From assembly GCF_026241895.1 (NCBI RefSeq), contig NZ_JAPJIV010000017.1, forward strand, positions 1 through 64,000: a stretch of 64,000 bases of DNA, in the 5' to 3' direction. This document shows positions 9,713-17,697 of the stretch, one piece after another. This DNA is from Pseudomonas sp. RIT-562 (GTDB lineage Bacteria; Pseudomonadota; Gammaproteobacteria; Pseudomonadales; Pseudomonadaceae). Under the pieces are notes generated by a model that was given only the letters and a program-made list of their open reading frames with translations, searched no databases and was not told the origin of the DNA. The position numbers and the translations under genes were made by a program. The first letter of the stretch is position 1. Each line of letters opens with the position of its first letter.

Positions 9713-11293
9713 ATGAAGAGAAAACTCCGATCAGGCATGAGCGCCAGCTTGCTAGCCGTAGCCGCCTGTATGGCGCTGCACTCGCCGCAAAGCCTGGCAG
9801 CTCGCGACGCCCCGACCATCCTCAAGGAAACCTGTCAGGGCTGTCACACCCCCGAAGCCGATAATGCCCTGAGCCGTATCAGCCACCAGCGCAAGACCCC
9901 CGAAGGCTGGCTGATGAGTATCGCCCGGATGCAAACCATGCACGGTCTGCAGATCAGCGATGACGACCGTCGCACCTTGGTCAAGTACCTGGCCGACACC
10001 CAGGGCCTGGCGCCGAGCGAGACCGACGGCGTGCGTTATGCGCTGGAGCGGCGACTTAACACGGTCGAGAAATTCGACGACCAGACCAGCCAGATGTGCG
10101 GCCGTTGCCACTCCGGTGCACGGGTCGCGCTGCAACGCCGTCCGGCTCAGGAATGGGAGCGCCTGGTCAACTTCCACCTCGGCCAATGGCCGTCGCTGGA
10201 GTACCAGGCCCTGTCCCGGGATCGCGACTGGTTCGACCTGGCGCGCAAGGAAATGGTGCCGTTGTTGGCCAAGCGTTATGCGCTGGACAACCCGGCCTGG
10301 AAACAATGGCAGGCCGTTGCGCCTAAGGCCGAGGCGTTTGTCGGCGACTGGAGCTTTAGCGGCCACCTGCCCGGCAAGGGTGAACTGGCCGGCGTCATGA
10401 GCGTGACGGCCGACGCCAGCGACACGTTCAAAGTCAGTGTCAAAGGCCAATACGCCGATGGCAGTCCGTTCAACGGCGACGGCAGCGCGATCCTCTACAC
10501 CGGTTATGAATGGCGCGGCAACGTGACCATCGACGGCGTGACCATGCGCCAGGTGTTCACCGCGCAAGGCAATGCCATGCAAGGCCGGATGTTCGAAGCC
10601 GAGCATGATGAACGCGGTCTCGATTTCATCGCCGCCAAGCACGGCAGCAACCGTTTGCTCGCAGTGCAGCCGGGCTACCTCAAGGCTGGCACCGAGACCG
10701 AAGTAACCTTGATCGGCAGCGGCCTCAGCGGCAAACCGAACTTCGGCAAAGGCGTGGAAGTGCTCGAAGTCGTCGAGCAGAGTCCTGAGCGAATCAAGCT
10801 CAGACTCAAGGCTGCCGCCAATGCCCAGCCGGGCCTGCGCAGCGTCGCGCTGGGCTCCCTGAAAGGCCCGACCCTGTCGGTCTACAGCACCATCGCCCAA
10901 GTCAAGGTCGTACCCGCGTTCTCGGTGGCGCGGGTCGGTGATGGCGGCGGTTCGACGCCGAAAGTCCAAGGGCGTTTCGATGCTGAAGCGTGGGGCAAAG
11001 GTGCGGATGGCAAGCCGTATCGCATCGGGGTGTTCCCGGCGCAGTGGAAGGTCGAGCCCTTCGATGATCGCGCCAGGGAAGACGAAGACGTCAAGTTCGC
11101 CGGCACCATGCAGGCCGACAGTGGTGTGTTCACCCCAGGCGATGCCGGGCCGAACCCGCAGCGCAAAATGTCCACCAACAATGCCGGCAATCTCAAGGTG
11201 ATCGCCGCCGTCGACGACTCGGGTAAATCCCTGACCGGCGAGGGCCAGATGATCGTCACCGTGCAACGCTGGAACAATCCACCCATTCCATGA
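9713..11293 (+). CDS. qhpA: Quinohemoprotein amine dehydrogenase alpha subunit (diheme)
   Basis: This 526-residue precursor has a Sec signal peptide (MKRKLRS.. to about residue 30) and two c-type heme motifs, CQGCH at 41-45 and CGRCH at 129-133. A region of Ig-like and beta-barrel domains makes up the rest. The protein is periplasmic and carries electrons from the quinone cofactor on QhpC to an external acceptor such as a cytochrome or azurin. The ATG at 9713 is chosen over the GTG at 9695 because the signal peptide starts there and GAGG precedes it. It heads the structural operon qhpA-qhpD-qhpC-qhpB. Confidence 0.93.
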   Translation: MKRKLRSGMSASLLAVAACMALHSPQSLAARDAPTILKETCQGCHTPEADNALSRISHQRKTPEGWLMSIARMQTMHGLQISDDDRRTLVKYLADTQGLAPSETDGVRYALERRLNTVEKFDDQTSQMCGRCHSGARVALQRRPAQEWERLVNFHLGQWPSLEYQALSRDRDWFDLARKEMVPLLAKRYALDNPAWKQWQAVAPKAEAFVGDWSFSGHLPGKGELAGVMSVTADASDTFKVSVKGQYADGSPFNGDGSAILYTGYEWRGNVTIDGVTMRQVFTAQGNAMQGRMFEAEHDERGLDFIAAKHGSNRLLAVQPGYLKAGTETEVTLIGSGLSGKPNFGKGVEVLEVVEQSPERIKLRLKAAANAQPGLRSVALGSLKGPTLSVYSTIAQVKVVPAFSVARVGDGGGSTPKVQGRFDAEAWGKGADGKPYRIGVFPAQWKVEPFDDRAREDEDVKFAGTMQADSGVFTPGDAGPNPQRKMSTNNAGNLKVIAAVDDSGKSLTGEGQMIVTVQRWNNPPIP

Positions 11294-11375
11294 GTTGGCT
11301 GATACCCAAGGCTTCAGACACTTTTTTGGAATGACCGCAGACCCCGCCAAGCGGCGGTTTGCACAGGAGGTTGCA

Positions 11376-12806
11376 ATGGGCGCTATCTTGAATCTGGTCG
11401 AACGAAACCTGCACGAAGTGCACGTCGACGCTGACCGCATGCTGTTTCACATCCCCAGCAGTTCGCTGTTCGCCAGCGATGAGCTGACGGGCACCATCAT
11501 CGATACCTTGCGCGGTCCCGGCTGTTCGTCGGAGGACCTGATCCAGCGTTTGGCTTCGCGCTTCAATGGCGAAGAAGTTACCGAGACCTTGCGTGAGTTG
11601 ATGTCCCTGGAGCTGGTCAGCGACGGCTCGCCGCTGACTCCGGACATCGGCACCAAGCGCGTCGAGCGCACAGCGATCAATACCGTGGTGCTCAACGTCA
11701 ACACCGGCTGCAACCTGAGCTGTACCTACTGCTACAAGGAGGACCTCGACAAGCCGTCGGCCGGCAAGAAAATGGACGTGGAAACCGCCATCGCCTCCGT
11801 GGAAATGCTGCTGCGTGAATCTCCGGACGAAGAACGTTTCACCGTGGTGTTTTTTGGTGGCGAACCCCTGAGCAATCGCAAGCTGATCGAGTACATGGTC
11901 GACTACTGTGAAAAGCGCTTTCGCGAGGCGGGCAAATTCGTCGAGTTCGTCATGACCACCAATGCCACGCTGCTCACCGAAGAGACCGTGGACTATCTCA
12001 ATGCCCACCGTTTCGGTTTGTCGGTAAGTATCGACGGTCCGAAAACCGTGCACGACCGCAACCGCATTACGGTTGGCGGGCAGGGCACCTATGACGTGGT
12101 GCGGCGCAAGGCCGAAATGCTGCTGTCACGCTACAACAGCCGCCCGGTCGGCGCTCGAGTGACCCTGACCACGGGCGTCACCGACGTTGAAACCATCTGG
12201 GATCACCTGTTCAACGAACTGGGTTTTGCCGAAGTCGGCTTCGCCCCGGTGACCTCTGGCGACATCAGCACCTTCAACCTGAGCAGCGAGGAACTGATCG
12301 AAGTCTTCGCCAACATGAAGAAGCTCGGCCGGCGTTACCTGGAGGCGGCGCTGGAGCATCGCAATATCGGTTTCTCCAACCTGCACCAGTTGATCACCGA
12401 CATTCACGAAGGCCACAAGAAAGCCCTGCCATGCGGCGCCGGTCTGAAGATGCTGGCGGTGGATCACAAGGGTGAACTGAACCTGTGTCACCGCTTCACC
12501 GGTTCAAGTTTGCCGACCTTCGGCAACGTCCACAGCGGCGTGAAGCAGGTGGAGTTGAACGACTTCCTTTCCCAGCGCCTGGACCGTACCAACACCGGCT
12601 GCGAAGACTGCCAGATCCGCAACCTCTGCTCCGGCGGCTGCTACCACGAGAGCTATGCCCGTTATGGCGACCCGACACATCCGACCTATCACTACTGCGA
12701 ACTGATGCGTGACTGGGTCGACTTTGGCATCGAGGTCTACACCCGGATCATGGCCCACAACCCTGCGTTTATCAGCAGCTACATCACTCCGCGCAAGGCT
12801 CACTGA
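11376..12806 (+). CDS. qhpD: Radical SAM maturase of amine dehydrogenase (QhpD)
   Basis: This 476-residue radical SAM/SPASM protein makes the Cys-to-Asp/Glu thioether crosslinks in QhpC. The radical SAM cluster motif CNLSCTYC is at 112-119, with Cys112, Cys116 and Cys119. C-terminal cysteine-rich SPASM motifs follow (CGAGLK.., NLCHRF, CEDCQIRNLCSGGC). An upstream ATG in the same frame exists at 11295, but the one at 11376 has a strong ribosome site (CAGGAGG) 5 bases before it and gives the usual length. The gene ends one base before the ATG of its substrate gene qhpC, so the pair is tightly coupled. Confidence 0.94.
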   Translation: MGAILNLVERNLHEVHVDADRMLFHIPSSSLFASDELTGTIIDTLRGPGCSSEDLIQRLASRFNGEEVTETLRELMSLELVSDGSPLTPDIGTKRVERTAINTVVLNVNTGCNLSCTYCYKEDLDKPSAGKKMDVETAIASVEMLLRESPDEERFTVVFFGGEPLSNRKLIEYMVDYCEKRFREAGKFVEFVMTTNATLLTEETVDYLNAHRFGLSVSIDGPKTVHDRNRITVGGQGTYDVVRRKAEMLLSRYNSRPVGARVTLTTGVTDVETIWDHLFNELGFAEVGFAPVTSGDISTFNLSSEELIEVFANMKKLGRRYLEAALEHRNIGFSNLHQLITDIHEGHKKALPCGAGLKMLAVDHKGELNLCHRFTGSSLPTFGNVHSGVKQVELNDFLSQRLDRTNTGCEDCQIRNLCSGGCYHESYARYGDPTHPTYHYCELMRDWVDFGIEVYTRIMAHNPAFISSYITPRKAH

Positions 12807-12807
12807 T

Positions 12808-13131
12808 ATGAAGCATCTAAAGGCAATCAATAATAAAGCGCTGAAACTCGACGAAGCCGCGGCAGAAAACCGCATCGAGGAAGTGGTCGCGATGAGTTCC
12901 GTCGCCGGTTGCGCCTCGACCACGGACCCGGGCTGGGAAATCGACGCATTCGGCGGAGTGTCGTCGCTGTGCCAGCCGATGGAGGCGGACCTCTACGGCT
13001 GTTCCGACCCGTGCTGGTGGCCGGCCCAGGTGCCCGACATGATGAGCACCTACCCGGACTGGAACAAAGATGCCCAGGCGTCCAACGACAACTGGCGCAA
13101 TCTCGGGACTGTCTTTCCAAAAGACAAGTGA
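12808..13131 (+). CDS. qhpC: Amine dehydrogenase gamma subunit, CTQ-bearing precursor peptide
   Basis: This is a 107-residue ribosomal peptide precursor. If maturation cuts before Met29, the mature chain has 79 residues. Its residues then fall exactly where the solved QHNDH gamma subunit has its links: Cys7-Glu16, Cys27-Asp33 and Cys41-Asp49 thioethers, and the Cys37-Trp43 cofactor cysteine tryptophylquinone. The 28-residue leader (MKHLKAINNKALKLDE..) has no Sec signal, consistent with export by the QhpF transporter. The gene sits directly after qhpD and before qhpB. Among the best supported calls in the window. Confidence 0.95.
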   Translation: MKHLKAINNKALKLDEAAAENRIEEVVAMSSVAGCASTTDPGWEIDAFGGVSSLCQPMEADLYGCSDPCWWPAQVPDMMSTYPDWNKDAQASNDNWRNLGTVFPKDK

Positions 13132-13154
13132 TCGGCCTACAGAAGGATTTCAGC

Positions 13155-14273
13155 ATGCCTCGCATCAATGCCTGCGGCCTGGCCGCATTCGCCATCCTGA
13201 ACGCTTTGACGTTCACAGTCCTGGCCGATGACACCACCGCCCTCCAGGCCGGTCACGAATACATGGTGACCACCAATTACCCGAACAACCTGCACGTCAT
13301 CGACCTGGCTACCGACACCCTGCTCAAGACCTGCAAGATGCCCGACGCTTTCGGTCCCGGCACTGTGCAGCTGTCGCCGGACCGCAAGACCGCCTATGTG
13401 CTCAACAACCACTACGCGGATATCTACGGCGTCGAACTGGACAGCTGCAAACAGGTATTCCACGCCAGCATCACCCAAAAGCCAGGCGAGAAAGCGAAGT
13501 CGATGTTTGCCTTCACCCTCAGTCACGATGGCAAGGAATTGTTCGCTATCGCCAACCCGACCTTGATGCTCAACGATCGCTACGAGGTGCAGCAGCCGCG
13601 GCTGGATGTGTACGCCACTGATGGAGGAATGGCGGCCAAGCCCGTGCGCAGCTTCCCGGCGCCGCGCCAGCTCACCATCATGCAAAGCGGCGACGATTCC
13701 ACGCTGTACGTGGCCGGGGCGGATGTCTACAAGGTGGATGTGAACAGCGGCAAGTTCGACGTGCTGATCCCCAGCCGCCACTGGAAACGCGCCAACTACA
13801 GCGCGCCCGACGTGCTGTATGTGTGGAACCAGCAAACGTATCGCCATGACTTCTCGCTGCTCTACACCGCAGCGAAATTCAAGGACAAGAAGCAGGACCC
13901 GGCGACCGCCGAGTACCTCTACGGGCTATTCAGCGTCGATCTGAAGACCGGGAAGACAGAAACCACCGACTTCGGCCCGCTGACCGAAATCTACTTCAGC
14001 GGCATGCGCTCACCCAAGGACCCCAACCTGATGTTCGGCGTGCTCAATCGTTTGGCCAAGTACGATATCAAGGAGAAGAAAATGCTCCAGGCAGCGACGC
14101 TTGATCACTCGTACTACTGCATTTCTTTCAATAAGGATGGCAGCAAGATTTACCTGGCGGGAACGTTCAATGATGTGGCGATCTTCGACCCCGACAGCAT
14201 GAAGCAGATCGGCAGTATCAAGTTGCCGGGTGGGGATATGGCAATTACCACGGCGCAGATATTTACCCGGTAA
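13155..14273 (+). CDS. qhpB: Quinohemoprotein amine dehydrogenase beta subunit
   Basis: This is a 372-residue secreted protein with an N-terminal signal peptide (cleavage near residue 26, after TVLA). The rest fits a seven-bladed beta-propeller, with repeats such as MVTTNYPNNLHVIDLATDT and SPDRKTAYVLNNHYADIYGV. It forms the periplasmic shell around the gamma subunit. AGAAGGA precedes the ATG. It is the last gene of the qhpADCB operon and is followed by a REPIN. Confidence 0.92.
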   Translation: MPRINACGLAAFAILNALTFTVLADDTTALQAGHEYMVTTNYPNNLHVIDLATDTLLKTCKMPDAFGPGTVQLSPDRKTAYVLNNHYADIYGVELDSCKQVFHASITQKPGEKAKSMFAFTLSHDGKELFAIANPTLMLNDRYEVQQPRLDVYATDGGMAAKPVRSFPAPRQLTIMQSGDDSTLYVAGADVYKVDVNSGKFDVLIPSRHWKRANYSAPDVLYVWNQQTYRHDFSLLYTAAKFKDKKQDPATAEYLYGLFSVDLKTGKTETTDFGPLTEIYFSGMRSPKDPNLMFGVLNRLAKYDIKEKKMLQAATLDHSYYCISFNKDGSKIYLAGTFNDVAIFDPDSMKQIGSIKLPGGDMAITTAQIFTR

Positions 14274-14293
14274 CCGCGCTGCCTGATCCACCG

Positions 14294-14350
14294 CTATCGC
14301 GGGCAAGCCCGCTCCCACAGGTTCTGTAGGAGTGAGCCTGCTCGCGATAG
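14294..14350. repeat. REPIN after qhpB
   Basis: Two inverted REP cores (CTATCGCGGGCAAGCCCGCT and a facing GAGTGAGCCTGCTCGCGATAG) lie in the convergent space between qhpB and the LprI-like gene. No separate T-rich terminator was seen there. Confidence 0.8.
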
Positions 14351-14373
14351 GGCTCTTGAATACAAGCAAAAAC

Positions 14374-14775
14374 TCACTGCCCGGGCACCGGACATCCCAT
14401 ATCTCCCTCCTGGCACTTCAAATAATTCTTGAAGGTCTCCACCCGCGCCCGGGTCAATTCGGTGATGCAGTTCCCGTAGATCAACGGATAAACACTCCCG
14501 CCATCAACCCCCGATGCGGAAAACTTGCACTCTGCATCCCGAAACGCAATCCACGAGCGCTGCGCACCGATCAGCAGCTTTTTGCGATCCGGATCACTCT
14601 TCAGCCGACCGGTAATCTGCTGGTACAGCGCATTCAATTCCTTGTCCGCCAACTGGTTCTGCTGAACAGCGCACTGGTTCATCGTCGCCTGGTCGGTGGC
14701 GTTATCACAATCCACAGCCAGGGCCAGGTGGGTGAACAGCAAGGGCGTCAGCGCCAGGAGAACGCGTGAATACAT
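14374..14775 (-). CDS. Secreted LprI/DUF1311-like protein
   Basis: This 133-residue protein starts with a clear signal peptide (MYSRVLLALTPLLFTHLALA). The mature part has the DUF1311/LprI pattern: CDNATDQATMNQCA, ADKELNALYQQI, and LLIGAQRSWIAFRDAEC, with several conserved cysteines. Members are periplasmic or envelope proteins; M. tuberculosis LprI inhibits lysozyme, but most family members have no tested role. The start at 14775 is chosen because the signal peptide begins there; the frame is open 37 codons further upstream. It is convergent with qhpB and seems to be a single-gene unit. Confidence 0.8.
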   Translation of the reverse strand: MYSRVLLALTPLLFTHLALAVDCDNATDQATMNQCAVQQNQLADKELNALYQQITGRLKSDPDRKKLLIGAQRSWIAFRDAECKFSASGVDGGSVYPLIYGNCITELTRARVETFKNYLKCQEGDMGCPVPGQ

Positions 14776-14942
14776 GGGATTTCTCGCTATGAGTTCGATA
14801 GGTGAAGGGCAGTTTAGTGAACCTGGCGAGTGCGATTGCCAGCGAATCATCCGCCAAGGGTTGATTACGATACCCGCTTGGTACAACTTTAGGGTTGGTC
14901 TTGTGGTCTTACAGGCCTACTGTTCATTACAGGAGGTGACAT

Positions 14943-15431
14943 ATGAACCCAGCATCAGATCGTATCGAAAGGAAAATCCTGCTCAAGACGCCGCGCTCGC
15001 AAGTCTGGCGCGTAATCGCCCACGCCGAAGCCTTCGGTCAGTGGTTTGGTGTGGCACTGGAAGGCAAGCGGTTTGTCGCCGGTGAGTGGACCCAGGGGCA
15101 GATTACCTATCCCGGTTATGAACACCTGCTGTGGAACGTCCTCGTGGAGCGGGTAGAGCCGGAGCGCAAGTTTTCGTTCCGCTGGCACCCCTATGCCGTG
15201 GATAAGGACATCGATTACTCCCAGGAGCCCACCACCCTGGTGTTGTTCGAACTGGAAGATATGGATGACGGCACGTTGCTCAAGGTCACCGAGTCCGGCT
15301 TCGACCATATTCCCCAAGAACGCCGGCTCAAGGCTTTTCGCATGGACAGTCGGGGCTGGGATGAGCAGATGAACAATATCGAAGAATTCCTCAAGATCGG
15401 TCACAAGGCACGCGAAAGCCAACAAGAGTAA
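14943..15431 (+). CDS. SRPBCC (AHSA1-type) domain protein
   Basis: This 162-residue protein is a single START/Bet v 1-like domain. It has the typical opening (RIERKILLKTPRSQVWRVIAHAEAFGQWFG) split over a hydrophobic ligand cavity fold, the central WNVLVERVEPERKFSFRW and the C-terminal helix GWDEQMNNIEEFL. Such proteins bind small hydrophobic ligands; the ligand is not known. A strong ribosome site (AGGAGGTGA) precedes the ATG. No operon partner is apparent. Confidence 0.78.
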   Translation: MNPASDRIERKILLKTPRSQVWRVIAHAEAFGQWFGVALEGKRFVAGEWTQGQITYPGYEHLLWNVLVERVEPERKFSFRWHPYAVDKDIDYSQEPTTLVLFELEDMDDGTLLKVTESGFDHIPQERRLKAFRMDSRGWDEQMNNIEEFLKIGHKARESQQE

Positions 15432-15496
15432 TTGTCCTGAAGTTCGAATCGAGGTCGAAGCAGCCCTGAGGCAGCTAAGGGTTTTCGGAAGGCAGC

Positions 15497-15514
15497 TATA
15501 GCGAATGTCTTACA
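15497..15514 (+). promoter_or_regulatory. Candidate GacA-type upstream site of the small RNA
   Basis: The right half-site CTTACA is perfect against the rsm consensus TGTAAG-N6-CTTACA; the left half (TATAGC) is degenerate. Its centre is about 65 bases before the proposed start at 15571, the spacing usual for rsmX/Y/Z genes. A possible -10 element TATTCT is at 15559-15564. Confidence 0.55.
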
Positions 15515-15570
15515 CTCGATGGTAGCGATATCGTCTGTTACATATTGGATCCGATGCGTATTCTGAACAC

Positions 15571-15686
15571 ATCAACCGGAGCACAGGAAGTGCCCCGGGA
15601 TCAGGGACGATCGACCATCAGCACGGAACGCTATCGACAGGGAGTCGACATGGTCTTGGGAAAACCCGCTTCGGCGGGTTTTTTTT
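15571..15686 (+). ncRNA. rsmX: RsmX-type small RNA that sequesters RsmA/RsmE
   Basis: A transcript of about 116 bases is proposed. It holds five GGA motifs, four of them in hairpin loops: GCAC-AGGAA-GTGC (15581-15593), GATC-AGGGAC-GATC (15599-15612), AGC-ACGGAAC-GCT (15620-15632) and TCGAC-AGGGA-GTCGA (15634-15648). A fifth GGA is near the 5' end (15578-15580). It ends in a textbook intrinsic terminator (15664-15686). RNAs with this architecture bind the CsrA-family proteins RsmA/RsmE and relieve repression of secondary metabolism under GacS/GacA control. The size fits rsmX (about 120 bases). The call rests on pattern recognition, not on an alignment. Confidence 0.82.
15664..15686 (+). terminator. 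Intrinsic terminator of the small RNA
   Basis: Stem ACCCGC/GCGGGT with a TTCG loop is followed by a tract of eight T residues. Confidence 0.9.
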
Positions 15687-15708
15687 CGCCCGCAAAAAAC
15701 CCAAATTC

Positions 15709-15935
15709 GTAGCAGCTGCCAAAAATACACGCCGGACATCTGTAGCAGCTGCCGAAGGCTGCGTTCGACTGCGAAGCAGTCGCTAATCGACGATTGCGTG
15801 ATTATCTGGAAGTTTGCGCTGGCTTCTGGCGCCTGCTTCGCAGTCGAACGCAGCCTTCGGCAGCTGCTACAAGTCTCAAGCGCAGCCTTCGGCAGCTGCT
15901 ACAAGTCTCAAGCGCAGGCCTCGGCAGCGATTACA
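15709..15935. repeat. Second family of palindromic repeat with 32-bp tandem units
   Basis: A long inverted repeat pairs 15741-15781 with 15834-15871 (core GTAGCAGCTGCCGAAGGCTG and complement). The right arm then continues as a tandem repeat of a 32-base unit at 15851 and 15883, with a degenerate third unit from 15915. No gene is seen in it. It sits between the small RNA and the convergent isonitrile hydratase gene. Confidence 0.75.
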
Positions 15936-15939
15936 GGGT

Positions 15940-16623
15940 TTAACGATTTAACCTGGCCGCCGCCCGCTCGGTAATCAGGCTCCGTTGTTCAAGCGAATGA
16001 GCTGCACGCCGCCGGGCATCTTCCAGCACGGCAGCCGGCGCTGTCTCCGGGCTGCCCGAAGCAAAAGGCGGTGCGGGAGCATATTCCAGCTGCAACTGCA
16101 CCAGTTGTGCCACGTCCTCGCCGAACAATTCAGCCGCCAGCGTCAGGGCAAAATCGATCCCCGCCGTGATTCCCCCGCCGGTCAGCAGATTGCCGTCGCG
16201 CACTACCCGATCCTGCACCGCAATAGCTCCCAGAGGCTTGAGCAACTGGTGATAGGCCCAGTGCGTGGTAGCGCGCTTGCCCTTGAGCAGGCCCGCTGCG
16301 CCGAGTACCAGCGAACCGGTGCACACCGAAGTCACATAACGTGCAGTGGCGGCCTGGGCCTTGATGAACGCCAGCGTCACCTCATCTTCCATCAGCGGCC
16401 CGACCCCACTGCCGCCGGGAATACAAATCACATCCAGCGCCGGACAGTCATCGAACGTCGTCGTGGGGTGCAACACCAGGCCGGTGCTGGCAGTCACGGG
16501 GGCCAGGTCCTTCCAGACCAGATGCACCTGCACATCCGGCAATGAAGCCAGCACGTCATAAGGCCCGGTCAGGTCCAGCTGCTGGACTTGGGGGAACAAC
16601 AGAAAACCAATCTGCAACGCCAT
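15940..16623 (-). CDS. inhA: Isonitrile hydratase-like DJ-1/PfpI protein
   Basis: This 227-residue DJ-1/PfpI superfamily enzyme resembles isonitrile hydratase of P. putida, which hydrates isonitriles to N-substituted formamides. The nucleophile elbow cysteine lies in SVCTGSLVLGAAGLLKG, and a downstream TTHW and GGGITAGIDFAL match the family. The start at 16623 (MALQIGFLLFPQV) fits the fold; the frame is open further upstream but would run over the divergent promoter. It is divergent from a GlxA-type regulator, 90 bases away. Substrate in vivo is unknown. Confidence 0.82.
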   Translation of the reverse strand: MALQIGFLLFPQVQQLDLTGPYDVLASLPDVQVHLVWKDLAPVTASTGLVLHPTTTFDDCPALDVICIPGGSGVGPLMEDEVTLAFIKAQAATARYVTSVCTGSLVLGAAGLLKGKRATTHWAYHQLLKPLGAIAVQDRVVRDGNLLTGGGITAGIDFALTLAAELFGEDVAQLVQLQLEYAPAPPFASGSPETAPAAVLEDARRRAAHSLEQRSLITERAAARLNR

Positions 16624-16713
16624 GGTGTTTTTCTCATGAAGTGGGGTGGACGACTTCACTCTAGGCGTCCAGGATATGGCGCATACGCCAATCAACCCAC
16701 GAATTACGCCAAT

Positions 16714-17697
16714 ATGCCCAAAGTCATCCACGTGCTTGCGTTCGCCCAGGTCCAACTGCTCGATGTCACCGGGCCGCTGCAGGTGTTCGCCTCGGCCAAT
16801 GACATCGTTCGTCAGCGTGGCCAGCCGGCACCTTACGCGCCGACGGTAATCGCCAGCGGTGGCGGGGCGGTGATGTCCTCGGCGGGATTGGCGATGCTGG
16901 CCGAACCTTTACCAGCGGTGGCCAGCGACACCTTGATCATCGCTGGCGGCTGGGGCGTCTATGAAGCGGCGCAGGACCCGCCGCTGGTGAGTTGGATACG
17001 CACCCATGGAGCCCAATGCCGACGAGTGTCCTCAGTGTGTACCGGGGCTTTTCTGCTGGCCGCCAGTGGCTGGCTCGATGGCCGGCGCGTGGTCACCCAC
17101 TGGACCCGTTGCGAACAGCTGGCGCAGCAACACCCGCGTCTGCGGGTCGAACCCAATCCGATCTTCATCAACGACGGCCCGGTCTGGACATCAGCAGGCG
17201 TAACGGCGGGCATCGACTTGGCGCTGGCCATGGTCGAACAGGACCTCGGCCGCGAAATAGCCCTGGAAGTGGCCCGGCAGCTGGTGGTGTTTCTCAAGCG
17301 CCCGGGTGGCCAGTCGCAATTCAGCGTGACCTTGTCATTGCAAAAACAAGGCAACCGGTTCGACGAACTTCACGCCTGGATCAGTGAACATCTAACCCTG
17401 GACCTGGGCATTCCCACACTCGCCGCCCAAGCCGGCATGAGCGAACGCAGCTTCGTCCGCCATTATCGCGCCGACACCGGCCAGACCCCCGCACGGGCGA
17501 TTGAATTGATCCGGGTGGAAACCGCGCGCCGGTTGCTCAGCGACACTGGTTTGCCAATCAAGCGAGTGGCGACGCAATGCGGGTTCGGCAGCGAAGAAAC
17601 CCTCAGGCGCAGCTTCCTGCGGGCGATGGGAATAACTCCCCAGGCATACAGGGAGCGCTTCTGCATCAGCGCTGCAGCAGATCCAATATCGCTCTGA
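16714..17697 (+). CDS. GlxA-family AraC-type transcriptional regulator
   Basis: This 327-residue regulator has an N-terminal DJ-1-like domain (about 1-190, with SVCTGAFLLAASG and TAGIDLALAMVE) and a C-terminal AraC/XylS DNA-binding domain with two helix-turn-helix motifs (SERSFVRHYRADTGQTPA; IKRVATQCGFGSEETLRRSF). It probably controls the divergent isonitrile hydratase gene. The start at 16714 is where homology-like sequence begins; upstream codons overlap the divergent leader. The last 32 bases overlap the end of the convergent hydrolase gene. Confidence 0.86.
   Translation: MPKVIHVLAFAQVQLLDVTGPLQVFASANDIVRQRGQPAPYAPTVIASGGGAVMSSAGLAMLAEPLPAVASDTLIIAGGWGVYEAAQDPPLVSWIRTHGAQCRRVSSVCTGAFLLAASGWLDGRRVVTHWTRCEQLAQQHPRLRVEPNPIFINDGPVWTSAGVTAGIDLALAMVEQDLGREIALEVARQLVVFLKRPGGQSQFSVTLSLQKQGNRFDELHAWISEHLTLDLGIPTLAAQAGMSERSFVRHYRADTGQTPARAIELIRVETARRLLSDTGLPIKRVATQCGFGSEETLRRSFLRAMGITPQAYRERFCISAAADPISL

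Noticed and set aside
9752..11440. Open frame of 562 codons opposite qhpA
   Set aside because: qhpA has a signal peptide and two heme motifs; the reverse frame has none of any kind.
15851..15935. 32-base repeats taken as a CRISPR array
   Set aside because: The units are directly adjacent with no spacers between them, and the repeat is part of a longer palindrome.
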